A stretch of 64,000 nucleotides of DNA, from NCBI GenBank assembly GCA_963803265.1, contig CAWDLZ010000011.1:372001-436000 (forward strand), written 5' to 3'. Positions 37,363 to 47,906 of the stretch are shown here, piece by piece. The notes below the pieces were generated by a model, which ran no database searches, was not told the origin of the DNA, and saw only the letters and a list, made by a program, of their open reading frames with translations. The position numbers and the translations under genes were made by a program. How positions within the stretch are numbered: the stretch's first letter is position 1; each line of letters starts with the position of its first letter. Origin of the DNA: CAIKMD01 sp963803265. Lineage in GTDB: Bacteria > Pseudomonadota > Alphaproteobacteria > ATCC43930 > CGMCC-115725.

Positions 37363-38757
37363 TCAGATATGGATGGCTTGGCCGGCGACGGCGAGCGCCG
37401 CTTCCTTGACCGCCTCGCTGAGGGTCGGATGAGCGTGGCAGGTGCGGGCGATGTCTTCGGCGCTGGCCCCGAACTCCATCGCTAGCACCGCCTCGGCGAT
37501 CATTGTCCCGGCATCGGCGCCGATGATATGGACGCCCAGCACCCGGTCGGTCGCGCGATCGGCGAGGATTTTGACGAAGCCCTCGGTGTCGGCATTGGCG
37601 CGGGCGCGAGGATTGGCGGCGAACGGGAACTTGCCGGTCCGATAGGCGATGCCGGCCGCCTTCAGCTCTTCCTCGGTCTTGCCGACCGAGGCGACCTCGG
37701 GATGGGTGTAGATCACCGCCGGAATCGCGTCGTAATCGAGCTGCGGGCGCTGTCCGGCCAGCGTCTCGACCAGCGCCACGCCTTCCTCGGATGCCTTATG
37801 CGCGAGCATCGGCCCCGCGATCACGTCGCCGATCGCATAAAGGCCGGGCACGCTCGTCGCAAAGCCTTGATCGACCAGGATGCGGCCCTGCTGGTCGCAA
37901 GCGACGCCCAGCGCTTCGAGGCCGAGCCCGTCGGTATAGGGCCGGCGCCCGACCGCAATGAGGACCACGTCGCAAGACAGCTCTTCGGGCTTGCCGCCCT
38001 CGGCCGCGTCGAGCGCGAGGACGACGCCGCCCTCGGTCTTGCGCGCCGCCGTGACCTTGGTGGACAAGCGGAAAACGAAGCCTTGCTTGGCGAGCGCCGC
38101 CTGCAGCACCTTGCCGGTTTCGCGATCCATCGCCGGCGTGATGCGGTCGAGGAATTCGACTACCGTCACCTGCGCGCCGAGCCGCCGCCATACCGAGCCC
38201 ATCTCGAGCCCGATATAGCCGCCGCCCACGACGACGAGGCGCTTCGGAACCGACGAGAGCTCGAGCGCGCCGGTCGAGGTCACGATGGTCTTCTCGTCGA
38301 TCGCGATGCCGGGCAACCCGACGCTGTCCGAGCCGGTGGCGATGATGATGGCTTTCGTCGCGATGAGGCTAGCCTCGCCGACCTGGACGCTGTCCTTGGC
38401 GGTGAGCCGCGCCACGCCGTTGAGAAAGGCGACCTTGTTCTTGCGAAATAGGTATTCGACGCCTTTGGTGTTGTCGGCGACGACCTTGTCCTTGCGCGCC
38501 AGCATCGCCGCGAGATCGAACTCGATCTTGCCCGCCTTGATGCCGTGTACGGCGAGGGCATGACCCGCTTCCTCGAACTTCTCGGAGGAGTAGAGCAGCG
38601 CCTTCGAGGGAATGCAGCCGATATTGAGGCAGGTGCCGCCGGGCGCGGCGCGCTTGTCGATGCAGGCGACCTTCATGCCGAGCTGCGCCGCCCGGATCGC
38701 CGCGACATAGCCGCCCGGCCCGCTGCCGATGACGATGACGTCGAAACTCTCGGCCAT
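37363..38757 (-). CDS. lpdA: Dihydrolipoyl dehydrogenase (E3)
   Basis: E3 reoxidises dihydrolipoamide and passes electrons to NAD. The 464-residue flavoprotein has IGSGPGGYVAAIRAAQLG, the redox disulfide GGTCLNIGCIPSK (Cys44 and Cys49), VVVGGGYIGLEMGSVW, YAIGDVIAGPMLAHKA and the catalytic His in HAHPTLSEAVKEA. It directly follows sucB on the same strand with a four-base gap, so it is the E3 of the 2-oxoglutarate dehydrogenase complex. Confidence 0.97.
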   Translation of the reverse strand: MAESFDVIVIGSGPGGYVAAIRAAQLGMKVACIDKRAAPGGTCLNIGCIPSKALLYSSEKFEEAGHALAVHGIKAGKIEFDLAAMLARKDKVVADNTKGVEYLFRKNKVAFLNGVARLTAKDSVQVGEASLIATKAIIIATGSDSVGLPGIAIDEKTIVTSTGALELSSVPKRLVVVGGGYIGLEMGSVWRRLGAQVTVVEFLDRITPAMDRETGKVLQAALAKQGFVFRLSTKVTAARKTEGGVVLALDAAEGGKPEELSCDVVLIAVGRRPYTDGLGLEALGVACDQQGRILVDQGFATSVPGLYAIGDVIAGPMLAHKASEEGVALVETLAGQRPQLDYDAIPAVIYTHPEVASVGKTEEELKAAGIAYRTGKFPFAANPRARANADTEGFVKILADRATDRVLGVHIIGADAGTMIAEAVLAMEFGASAEDIARTCHAHPTLSEAVKEAALAVAGQAIHI

Positions 38758-38761
38758 GGCT

Positions 38762-39971
38762 TCAGACGCCGAGCAGCATGCGCTGCGGGTCTTCGAGGCA
38801 TTCCTTGACGCGCACCAGGAAAGTCACGGCCTCGCGGCCGTCGATGATCCGGTGATCGTAGCTGAGGGCCAGATACATCATCGCGCGCGCCTCGATCTTG
38901 TCAGCAACGACGCGCGGGCGCTTTTCGATCTTGTGCATGCCGAGAATCGCCGATTGCGGCGGATTGAGGATCGGCGTCGACAGCAGGGAGCCATAGACGC
39001 CGCCATTGGTGATGGTGAAGGTGCCCCCAGACAGCTCTTCGAGCGACAGCTTGCCGTCGCGCGCGCGGCGCCCGAGATCGGCGACGCGCTTCTCGATGTC
39101 GGCGAAGCTGAGCTGCATCGGCGTCGCGCACCACCGGCACCACCAGGCCCTGCTCGGTGCCGACCGCGATCGCCGATGTCGTAATGATTCTTGTAGACGA
39201 TGTCGTCGCCGTCGATCTCGGCGTTGGCGGCCGGGATCTCCTTGAGCGCGACGATCGCAGGCCTTGACGAAGATCGACATGAAGCCGAGCTTCACGCCAT
39301 GCTGCTTCTCGAAACTGTCGCGATAGCGCTCGCGCAGCGCCATCACCTCGGTCATGTCCACCTCGTTGAAGGTGGTGAGCATGGCGGCGGTGTTTTGCGC
39401 CTCCTTGAGGCGCTCGGCGATGCGGCGCCGCAGCCGGGTCATGCGCACGCGCTCTTCGCGCGGAGTGGCCTCGCGCGGCGGGGGCACGATCGGCGGACGC
39501 GCGATGGGCGCGGGCGCGGCCGCGGGCTTTGCGGCGGCGACATCGGCCTTGGTCAGCCGGCCGCCCTTGCCGGTCGCGGCGATTCGCGACGGCTCGATGT
39601 TGGCTTCGGCGACCAGCTTTCGCACCGCCGGACCGGAGCGCGCCAGCAGCCTGCCGCGCCGTTGCCGCGCGGGAGCGGGAGCCGCGGCGGCGGGAGCTGC
39701 AGCCTTGACCGGGGCCGGCGCGGGCTTCGACCGCGCCTTCGCCGATGCGGCCCAGCACGGCGCCGACGGCGACGTTGCTCTTCTCGGCTGCGGTGATCTC
39801 GACCAGCGTGCCGGCCGCCGGGGCGTTGACCTCCAGCGTGACCTTGTCGGTCTCGAGCTCGACCAAGGGATCGTCGAGCGCCACGGTGTCGCCCGGCTGC
39901 TTCAGCCAGCGGGCAACCGTCGCCTCGGTCACCGATTCGCCCAGAGCGGGAACTTTGATCTCGGTCGCCAT
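38762..39971 (-). CDS. sucB: 2-oxoglutarate dehydrogenase E2, succinyltransferase (about five frame changes)
   Basis: E2 transfers succinyl groups to CoA. The lipoyl domain is intact: IKVPALGESVTEATVARWL, with the lipoylated Lys in LETDKVTLEVNAP. The frame is then lost near 39728 in the Ala/Pro linker. The E3-binding part AVRKLVAEANIEPSRIAATG and the catalytic domain (RMTRLRRRIAERLKEAQNTA; VMALRERYRDSFEKQHGVK) follow. Further changes near 39258, 39175 and 39118 precede GGTFTITNGGVYGSLLSTPI and the active-site LSYDHRIIDGREAVTFL. Repaired length is about 400 residues. Confidence 0.94.
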
Positions 39972-39982
39972 CGGAATCCCCC

Positions 39983-42851
39983 TTAGACGGCGAGCGCTTC
40001 GGAGACGAGCCTCGCCTGCTCGACATTATGCCTCTTCAGGAGCCCGGTCGCGGTCGATGCCGCCTCGGGCCGGCCGACGTATCGCGCGCGCTTGCCCTTT
40101 ATATCGAGGTCGCTCAGCACCCGCTCGATTCTGCGATCGACGAAAGTCCACGCCCCCATGTTCTCGCGGCTCTTCCTGGCACCAGACGAACTCGGCGTTG
40201 CGATAGCGCCCCAGCTCGGCGGCCAGCGTGTTGAAGGGAAACGGATAAAGCTGCTCGATCCGCACGAGCGCGATATCGCCGATCTTGCTCTCGCGGCGCT
40301 GGCGCAGCAGATCGAAATAGACCTTGCCGGTCGAGAGCACGACACGCCGCACCTTGGCGTCGTCGACGAGGGTCTCGGCCTCGGCGAAGACGCGGTGGAA
40401 ATTGGTGCCGGGTCCCATCGCGGCAAGGTGTGACGCCATCTCGGGCGCGCGCAGCAGCGATTTCGGCGCCATGATGACGAGCGGCTTGCGGAAATTGCGC
40501 CGCACCTGGCGCCGCAACGCGTGGAAATAATTCGCGGCGCTGGTGAGATTGCAGACTTGCAGATTGTCCTCGCCGCAGAGCTGGAGGTAGCGCTCGAGCC
40601 GCGCCGAGGAATGCTCGGGCCCCTGCCCTTCATAGCCGTGCGGCAGCAGCATCACGAGGCCGGACATCCGCAGCCACTTGGCTTCGCCCGAGGCGATGAA
40701 CTGGTCGATCATGACCTGCGCGCCATTGGCGAAATCGCCGAACTGCGCCTCCCACAGGACGAGGGCGTGCGGCTCGGCGAGGCTGTAGCCGTATTCGAAG
40801 CCGAGCACCGCGGCCTCGGACAAGGGTGAATCGACGACCTCGAACGGCGCCTGGCCGGCGCGGATATTGGCGATTGGGATGTAGCGCGCCTCGGTCTCCT
40901 GATCGACCAGCACCGAATGGCGCTGCGAAAAGGTGCCGCGGCCGGAATCCTGGCCCGACAGCCGCACGGGCGTGCCTTCGGCGCACAGCGTGCCGAAGGC
41001 GAGCGCCTCGGCGGTCGCCCAGTCGATCCCCTCGCCGCTCTCGATCGCGCGGCGCTTGGCCTCGAGTTGCCGCTCGATCTTGCGATTGAGGTTGAAGCCC
41101 TCGGGCACGGCGGCGAGCGCGCGGCCGACCTCTTTCAAGACCTCCAGCGAGACCGCGGTCTCGCCGCGGCGATCCTCGCCCGACGCCGCCTGCAAGCCGG
41201 TCCAGGCGCCTTCGAGCCAATCGGCCTTGTTCGGCCGGTAGTTCTTCGCCGCCTCGAACTCGGCTTCCATCCGCGCGGTGAAGTCCTTGGCCATCTGGTC
41301 AGCCTCGGCCGCGGTGACCACGCCCTCGGCGGCGAGGCGCTTGGCATAAATCTCGCGCGTCGTCGGATGAGACGCGATCGCGCGATACATCAGCGGCTGG
41401 GTGAAGGACGGCTCGTCGGCTTCATTGTGGCCGTGGCGGCGATAGCAGAACAGGTCGATCACCACGTCCTTCTTGAAGCGGTGACGGAATTCGGTGGCGA
41501 TGCGCGCGACATGCACCACCGCCTCGGGATCGTCGCCATTGACGTGGATGATCGGCGCCTGAATCTCCTTGGCGACCTCGGTGCAATAGGGGCCGGTGCG
41601 GGCCTGGGCCGGGCTGGTGGTGAAGCCGATCTGATTGTTGACCACGATATGGATGGTGCCGCCGGTGCGGTAGCCCTTGAGCTCGGAGAGATCGAGCGAT
41701 TCGGCAACCAAGCCCTGGCCGGCGAAGGCGGCGTCGCCGTGCATGAGCAAGCCCACCACCTGCTCGCGCTCGGTGTCGCCGCGCTGGCGCTGCTTGGCGC
41801 GCACCTTGCCCAGCACCACCGGGTTCACCGCCTCGAGATGCGACGGATTGGCCTGCAAGGACAGGTGCACGAGGTTGCCGTCGAAGCTGCGGTCGGACGA
41901 GGTGCCGAGATGGTATTTGACGTCGCCCGAGCCCTGCACGTCCTCGGGATTGGCGGCATTGCCCTGGAATTCCGAGAACACCGCAGAGAACGGCTTGCCC
42001 ATCATGTTGGTGAGCACGTTGAGCCGGCCGCGATGCGGCATGCCGATGACCAGCTCTTTCATGCCCAACTGGCCGCCGCGCTTCAGGATTTGTTCGAGCG
42101 CAGGCATCAGCGCCTCGCCGCCATCGAGGCCGAAGCGCTTGGTGCCGGTATAGCGCTTGTCGCAGAAGCGCTCGAACATTTCGGCATCGGTCAGGCGCTG
42201 CAGGATGGCGCGCTTGCCGGCCAGCGTGAATTCGGTCTGGTTGCGCGGCACCTCGATGCGCGCCTGGATCCATTGGCGCTGCTCGAGCTCCTGGATGTGC
42301 ATGTATTCGATGCCGACCCGCCCGCAATAGGTCGCCTTCAGGGCGGCGAGGATCTCCGTGAGCGTCGCCGTGGAGAAACCGAGCAGCCGGTTGACGAAGA
42401 TCGGCCGGTCGTAATCGGCTTCGGTGAAGCCATAGGTCTCGGGATCGAGATCGGGATGATAGGTCCGGTTGGCCAGGCCGAGCGGGTCGAGATCGGCGAT
42501 CATGTGACCGCGCGTGCGATAGGCGCGAATGAGATTCATGGCGCGCACCGAATCGAGGGCGGCTTGATGGACCTCTTCGGCCAAGGCGGCGACGGCGTGG
42601 CCGTTCCCCGCGCCGCCCACGGCGGCGGCGGGCGCGGCGTGACCATTGACGATGAGGGGCGGGGTCGGCCGTCCCCAGGCCGGCCCTTCGAGCTCCTTCT
42701 GCACCGAGGCGGGCTCGTCGCCCAGCTCGGCGAAGAAGCGCTGCCAGCTCTCATCGACGCTGGAGTGGTCCTCGAGGTAGCGGGCGTGCAACTCGGCGAT
42801 GTACTCGGCGTTCTGGCCGGTCAGGAAGGTGGATTGATCGAATGGCGCCAT
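39983..42851 (-). CDS. sucA: 2-oxoglutarate dehydrogenase E1 (frameshift near 40168)
   Basis: E1 decarboxylates 2-oxoglutarate with thiamine diphosphate. The N-terminus reads LTGQNAEYIAELHARYLEDH, with SWQRFFAELG. The core has YMHIQELEQRQWIQ, GMPHRGRLNVLTNMMGKPF, GDVKYHLGTSSDR, NPSHLEAVNPVVLGK, HGDAAFAGQGLV and FCYRRHGHNEADEPSFTQP. Near 40168 the frame changes after CQEEPREHG and ends properly as MGAWTFVDRRIERVLSDL to RLVSEALAV. Length is about 956 residues. It is followed by sucB after 11 bases. Confidence 0.96.
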
Positions 42852-42977
42852 GGCTGGATTCCGCAGTGCAACAAAGTAAAGATTGGGATATCGGCCCCCA
42901 ATAACTAGGCTTTAAGTGTTTCCTTTTTGCTTAAGCAGTGGTGAAAGCCGCCGCGAAACCTTGGCTTTGGGCGAGAA

Positions 42978-43953
42978 TCACCCCTTTGGCGCCTCGGCCA
43001 GCAACTTTTTGCCGATGTCGCACAAGGACCGAACCGCCGCGGCGGATTTATCGAATTCGGCCTTTTCGTCGGGGTTGAGCGCGATCTCGACGATGCGCTC
43101 GGCCCCCTTGGCGCCGATCACCACCGGCACCCCGACATAGAGGTCCTTGACCCCGTATTGGCCGGTCAGATAGGCGGCGCAGGGCAGCACCCGCTTCTTA
43201 TCGAGGAGATAGGATTCGGCCATCGCCACCGCCGCCGAGGCGGGCGCATAGAAGGCCGAGCCGGTCTTCAAGAGGTTCACGATCTCGCCACCGCCGTCGC
43301 GGGTGCGCTTGACGATCGCATCGAGCCGTTCCTTGGTGGTCCAGCCCATCTTGACGAGATCGGGCAGCGGAATGCCCGCCACCGTCGAGTAGCGGATCAA
43401 GCGGCACCATGCTGTCGCCATGCCCGCCGAGAACGAAAGCGGTTACGTCCTCGACCGAGACTTTGAATTCCTCGGCCAGGAAATAACGGAACCGGGCGCT
43501 GTCGAGGACGCCCGCCATGCCGATGACGCGCTCATGCGGCAAGCCGGTGGCTTCGCGCATCACCCACACCATCACGTCGAGCGGGTTGGTGATGGTGATG
43601 ACGAAGGCGCCGGGCGCGTGCGCCTTGATGGCGGCGCCGACCTGCGAGACGATCTTGGCGTTGATCCCGATGAGGTCGTCGCGGCTCATGCCCGGCTTGC
43701 GCGGCACCCCGGCGGTGACGATCACGATATCGGCGCCCGCGATCGCGGAATAATCGTTCGAGCCGGTAAAGCTCGCATCGAACCCTTCAACCGGCGAGGC
43801 CTCGGCCAGATCGAGGGATTTCCCTTGCGGCACGCCTTCGACCACGTCGCACATCACGACATCGCCCAGATTCTTCAGGCCGATGAGCAGGGCAAGCGTG
43901 CCGCCGATCTGCCCCGCGCCGATGAGCGCGATCTTCTTGCGTGCCATCCTCAT
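42978..43953 (-). CDS. mdh: Malate dehydrogenase (frameshift near 43402)
   Basis: This enzyme oxidises malate to oxaloacetate with NAD. The LDH-like alphaproteobacterial form shows KIALIGAGQIGGTLALLIGL, the substrate Args in TAGVPRKPGMSRDDL, ITNPLDVMVWVM, GMAGVLDSARFRYF and the catalytic His in LGGHGDSMVP. Near 43402 the frame shifts, and the rest continues RYSTVAGIPLPDLVKMGW to LCDIGKKLLAEAPKG. Repaired length is about 324 residues, normal. It is upstream of sucA on the same strand, with 126 bases between and no sucCD. Confidence 0.95.
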
Positions 43954-44068
43954 GACCTCGTCTTACGGTGAAGCGCGGGTCTTACCGCAAATCGGAGGTG
44001 CGGGCAAGGGCTGGCGGCCGCCAGCGCGATGCGCGAAACTGGCTTCGTCACGTCGAAAGGGGATCGGC

Positions 44069-44821
44069 ATGGCCGACAAGATCGCGCTCGTCACCGGCGC
44101 CGGCAGCGGCATCGGCAAGGCGGTGGCTCTGGCGCTGATGACGGAGGGCTACGCCACGGTGCTGGCCGGCAGGCGGCGCCCGGTGCTGGAGGCGACGGCG
44201 CGGGCGGGCGAGGCAGCCGGCGGCAAGAGCCTCGTTGTTCCCGCCGACGTCGCCGATCCTGCCGCGGTCGAAAACCTCTTCGCGCGGATCGCGGAGCGCT
44301 TCGGCCGGCTCGATCTTCTCTTCAACAATGCCGGGGTCAACGCGCCGGCGGTGCCGGTCGAGGATCTGCCGGTCGAAAAATGGCACGAGGTCATGGCGGC
44401 CAACGTGACCGGCGTCTATCTGTGCACGCGCGCGGCGTTCAAGCTGATGAAGAGCCAGACCCCGCGCGGCGGGCGCATCATCAACAACGGCTCCATCGCC
44501 GCGCATGCGCCCCGCCCCAATACCGCGCCCTATACCGCCGCCAAGCACGCGGTCCTGGGCCTGACCAAATCGACCGCGCTCGACGGCCGGAAATACGACA
44601 TCGCCTGTGGCCAGATCGATATCGGCAATGCCGACACCGGCTGGGCCGACAAGTTCAGGGAAGGCGTGATGCAGGCGAACGGCACGATCGCGCCCGAGCC
44701 GGTGCTCGAGATCGATCACGTCGCGCGCGCCGTTCTCTACATGGCGTCGCTGCCGCTCGACGCCAATGTCCAGTTCCTGACCGTGATGCCGGCGAAAATG
44801 CCGTTCGTGGGACGAGGCTAA
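44069..44821 (+). CDS. SDR family oxidoreductase
   Basis: This 250-residue Rossmann enzyme has the NAD(P) motif TGAGSGIGKAVALAL, LFNNAGVN, and the active-site Ser in IINNGSIAAHAPRPNTAPY with the YTAAKHA Tyr-x-x-x-Lys motif. It is a classical short-chain dehydrogenase/reductase. Substrate cannot be deduced. It is divergent from mdh and converges on zapE. Confidence 0.88.
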   Translation: MADKIALVTGAGSGIGKAVALALMTEGYATVLAGRRRPVLEATARAGEAAGGKSLVVPADVADPAAVENLFARIAERFGRLDLLFNNAGVNAPAVPVEDLPVEKWHEVMAANVTGVYLCTRAAFKLMKSQTPRGGRIINNGSIAAHAPRPNTAPYTAAKHAVLGLTKSTALDGRKYDIACGQIDIGNADTGWADKFREGVMQANGTIAPEPVLEIDHVARAVLYMASLPLDANVQFLTVMPAKMPFVGRG

Positions 44822-44861
44822 CCGGAAGCGCCGGGAGAGCAGCTTCCGGCAAATCAAAGAC

Positions 44862-46013
44862 TTACAACTCCCGATCGCCGCGCGCGGCGATATAGGCGTC
44901 GCTTTGCATCTCGATGAGCCGCGAGACCGTACGCTGGAACTCGAAGCTGCCGTCGCCCTGCGTATAGAGCTCCTGCGGCGGCGCCGCGGCCAGCGACAGG
45001 AGATTCCCGTGCGCCTCGTAGAGCGTGTCGATGAAGATGTTGAAGCGCTTGGCCTCGTTGAGCTGGTCGCGCGTCAGCCGCGGGATCGCTTCGACGACGA
45101 AGCTGTGATAGCGCGCGGCCAGGGCGAGATAATCCTGGGGCCCCAGCGCGCGCGCACACAGCTCGGCGAAGCCGAACCAGGCGACGCCCTTGGCCGCGCG
45201 CGGCACCACGACCTCGCGGCCGAGCACCGCGAGCGTTTCCGCGCCGGCGGATGCGTTGTCGGTCAGATCGCCGAAGGCGCGCTCGAGCGCGCGATAGGCG
45301 CGGTCGTCGGCCGGCGTGAAATAGACCGGGCGGCCGGCGGAGCGCTGGAGGCGATAATCGCGCGGCCCGTCGAGCTGGAGAATGTCGAGCTTTTCCTTGA
45401 TGAGATCGACGAAAGGAAGAAAGCGCTCGCGCTGCAGCCCGCCCTCGTAGAGCGCGTCGGGCGCGCGGTTCGAGGTCGCGACCACCGCCACGCCCGCGGC
45501 AAAGAGCGCGGCGAAAAGGCGCCCGAGGATCATGGCATCGGCGATGTCGACGACCTGAAACTCGTCGAAACACAAAAGCGTCGTCTCGGCCGCGATCGCA
45601 TTGGCGACGGGCGCGATCGGATCGCCGCCCTCGGCGCGGCGCGCGTGGATGCGCGCGTGAACCTCGGCCATGAAGGCGTAGAAATGGACGCGGCGCTTCT
45701 TCGCCGTGGCGACGGTGGTGAAGAAGGTGTCCATGAGCATGCTTTTGCCGCGCCCGACCCGGCCATAAATATAGAGGCCGCGCGGGCGAAGCGGCTTCGG
45801 CGCAAGGCCAAGCCGCACGCGCCAGCCGCTTGCCGCGCGCGCGTCGTAGCTTTGCAGTTCCCGCGACAGGATTTGCAGCCGCTCGGCGGTGCGCTCTTGC
45901 ATCGGATCGGGAACCAATTCGCCGGCGGCGAGCCGGGCATGAAAGAGCGCGAGCGGTCCCGCGCCGGGGTGGGTATGGGCTTGAGCGTCAGACACGAAGG
46001 CGCGTGCGTTCAT
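44862..46013 (-). CDS. zapE: Cell division protein ZapE (AFG1-like ATPase)
   Basis: This 383-residue AFG1-type ATPase has RGLYIYGRVGRGKSMLMDTF (Walker A), VHFYAFMAEVHARIH, LLCFDEFQVVDIADAMILGR (Walker B), VAVVATSNRAPDALY and LNEAKRFNIFIDTLYEAHGN. Family members act at the division ring or in membrane protein quality control. The ATG at 46013 fits the family N-terminus. The longer upstream frame looks like chance. Confidence 0.93.
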   Translation of the reverse strand: MNARAFVSDAQAHTHPGAGPLALFHARLAAGELVPDPMQERTAERLQILSRELQSYDARAASGWRVRLGLAPKPLRPRGLYIYGRVGRGKSMLMDTFFTTVATAKKRRVHFYAFMAEVHARIHARRAEGGDPIAPVANAIAAETTLLCFDEFQVVDIADAMILGRLFAALFAAGVAVVATSNRAPDALYEGGLQRERFLPFVDLIKEKLDILQLDGPRDYRLQRSAGRPVYFTPADDRAYRALERAFGDLTDNASAGAETLAVLGREVVVPRAAKGVAWFGFAELCARALGPQDYLALAARYHSFVVEAIPRLTRDQLNEAKRFNIFIDTLYEAHGNLLSLAAAPPQELYTQGDGSFEFQRTVSRLIEMQSDAYIAARGDREL

Positions 46014-46159
46014 CGGCCTTAGATAGCGAAAAATCCCGCTCCAACAAAGCGACGAAGGTCGCGCCGCGGCATTCGCGCCGGCACCGAGCCATCTCGCGCC
46101 GCGACCGTTGAATTCCGGGAAGAGCATTCCTACGTGGATATATTGGGGAGGGCATCGCC

Positions 46160-47029
46160 ATGGCCACCACCATCCGCAATCCGATCGAATGGGGCATTGA
46201 CCAGTTTCGCCATGTGGCGGAGGGGGTGGGCGCGACTGGCCGCGCCTTGGGGCACGTCCCGGAAACGCTGCATTCACCGCTGCCGATGGTGCGGCGGATC
46301 GGCGTCGCCGACCTGAAAGACGCGGTGGCGCGCGGCTACGGCGATTTGGGAGCCTGCCGCACGGACGTGGTTTTCCTCTGCGCCTTCTATCCGATCGTCG
46401 GGCTCATCCTGGGCCGGGTGACCCTCGGCGCCGGAATGCTCTCGCTGCTGTTTCCACTGGCGGCCGGCTTCGCCCTTCTCGGCCCGCTCGCGGCGCTCGG
46501 CCTGCTCGAGATAAGCCGCGAGCGCGAGCAGGGTCGGCCGGTGAGCTGGGCGACCGCATTCGACGTCTTGCGCTCGCCCTCGATCGGCGCGATCGCGCTG
46601 CTCGGCCTCCTGCTGATGGCGATTTTCTTGCTCTGGCTGTTTGCGGCCGAAACGATCTATCGGGTCACCCTCGGCCCCGAGCAGCCAGCATCGCTGGCCG
46701 GATTCATGAGGGACGTCTTCACCACCGGCCAGGGCTGGGAACTGATCATCGCCGGGGTGGGCGTCGGCTTCCTTTTCGCGGTCCTGGTGCTGTGCATCAG
46801 CGTGGTGTCGTTCGCATTGCTGCTGGACCGCGAGGTTGGGCTCGACACCGCAATTCGAACCTCGGTGCGCGCGGTGCAGACAAACCCGGCGGCCATGGCG
46901 CTCTGGGGCCTGATCATCGCCGGCGCGCTGGTGTTGGGCTCGTTACCGCTGTTCGTCGGGCTCGCGGTGGTCATGCCGCTTTTGGGCCACGCCAGCTGGC
47001 ACCTTTACCGCAAGCTGGTAGGGGCTTAA
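46160..47029 (+). CDS. DUF2189 family membrane protein
   Basis: This 289-residue inner-membrane protein has about six hydrophobic segments, for example FLCAFYPIVGLILGRVTLG, LLFPLAAGFALLGPLAALGL and LLGLLLMAIFLLWLFAAE. VRRIGVADLKDAVARGYGDL before the first helix and the final LLGHASWHLYRKLVG are DUF2189 hallmarks. Members often occur near respiratory genes but have no settled function. It converges on sdhB. Confidence 0.9.
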   Translation: MATTIRNPIEWGIDQFRHVAEGVGATGRALGHVPETLHSPLPMVRRIGVADLKDAVARGYGDLGACRTDVVFLCAFYPIVGLILGRVTLGAGMLSLLFPLAAGFALLGPLAALGLLEISREREQGRPVSWATAFDVLRSPSIGAIALLGLLLMAIFLLWLFAAETIYRVTLGPEQPASLAGFMRDVFTTGQGWELIIAGVGVGFLFAVLVLCISVVSFALLLDREVGLDTAIRTSVRAVQTNPAAMALWGLIIAGALVLGSLPLFVGLAVVMPLLGHASWHLYRKLVGA

Positions 47030-47107
47030 CCAGCCGCGCCGGCGGAACAGTGGCCGGCCGAAGAGCCGAGCGAGAAGCCGACCCTACCCAACGCGATCCC
47101 GCAAGGC

Positions 47108-47892
47108 TTATCGCCTCGCGACCATCATCAGCTTGATCTCGGCGATCGCCTTGGCCGGGTTCAGGCTCTTGGGGCAGGTCTTGGTGCAGTTCATGATGGT
47201 GTGGCAGCGATAGAGCCGGAACGGGTCCTCGAGCGCGTCGAGCCGCTCGCCGGTATGCTCGTCGCGGCTGTCGGCGAGCCAGCGATAGGCCTGCAGCAGG
47301 ATCGCGGGGCCGAGATAGCGGTCGCCGTTCCACCAGTAGCGTCGGGCAGCCGGTCGAGCAGCAGAAGCACAGGATGCACTCCCACAGCCCGTCGAGCTTC
47401 GCGCGCTCCGGCTACCGACTGCAGCCGCTCGCGGTCGGGCGGCGGCGGCGATTCGGCCTGCAGCCAGGGCTCGATCGAGCGGTACTGCGCGTAGACATGG
47501 GTGAGGTCGGGCACGAGATCCTTGACCACCGGCATATGCGGCAGCGGATAGATGCTGCACCTCGCCCTTCACCTCGTCGATCGCCTTGAGGCAGGCGAGC
47601 GTGTTGGTGCCGTCGATGTTCATGGCGCAGGAGCCGCAGATGCCCTCGCGGCAGGAGCGGCGGAAGGTCAGCGTGGTGTCGATCTCGTTCTTGATCTTGA
47701 TCAGCGCGTCCAGCACCATCGGGCCGCAGCTGTCGAGATCGACCTCGTAGGTGTCGAGCCGCGGGTTTGCCGCGTCGTCGGGGTCCCAGCGATAGATCCT
47801 GAAGCTCTTGACGCGCTTCGCGCCGGCAGGGGCCTGGATAGGTCTTGCCGGCGCGGACCTTGGAATTCGCGGGCAGGGTGAACTCAGCCATC
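47108..47892 (-). CDS. sdhB: Succinate dehydrogenase iron-sulfur subunit (about four frame changes)
   Basis: SdhB carries three Fe-S clusters between FAD and quinone. Recognisable pieces are MAEFTLPANSKVRAGKTY, MVLDALIKIKNEIDTTLTFR, the [2Fe-2S] cysteines in CREGICGSCAMNIDG, MPVVKDLVPDLTHVYAQYRS, a Cys-rich stretch near 47370, and TIMNCTKTCPKSLNPAKAIA. Frame changes fall near 47838, 47545, 47410 and 47350. Repaired length is about 260 residues, as usual. Confidence 0.93.
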
Positions 47893-47906
47893 GCTGCTGT
47901 CCTTCT

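Noticed and set aside
40917..42908. 663-codon frame antisense to sucA
   Set aside because: The sense strand encodes clear E1 motifs throughout; the antisense frame is His/Ala/Leu-rich with no domain.
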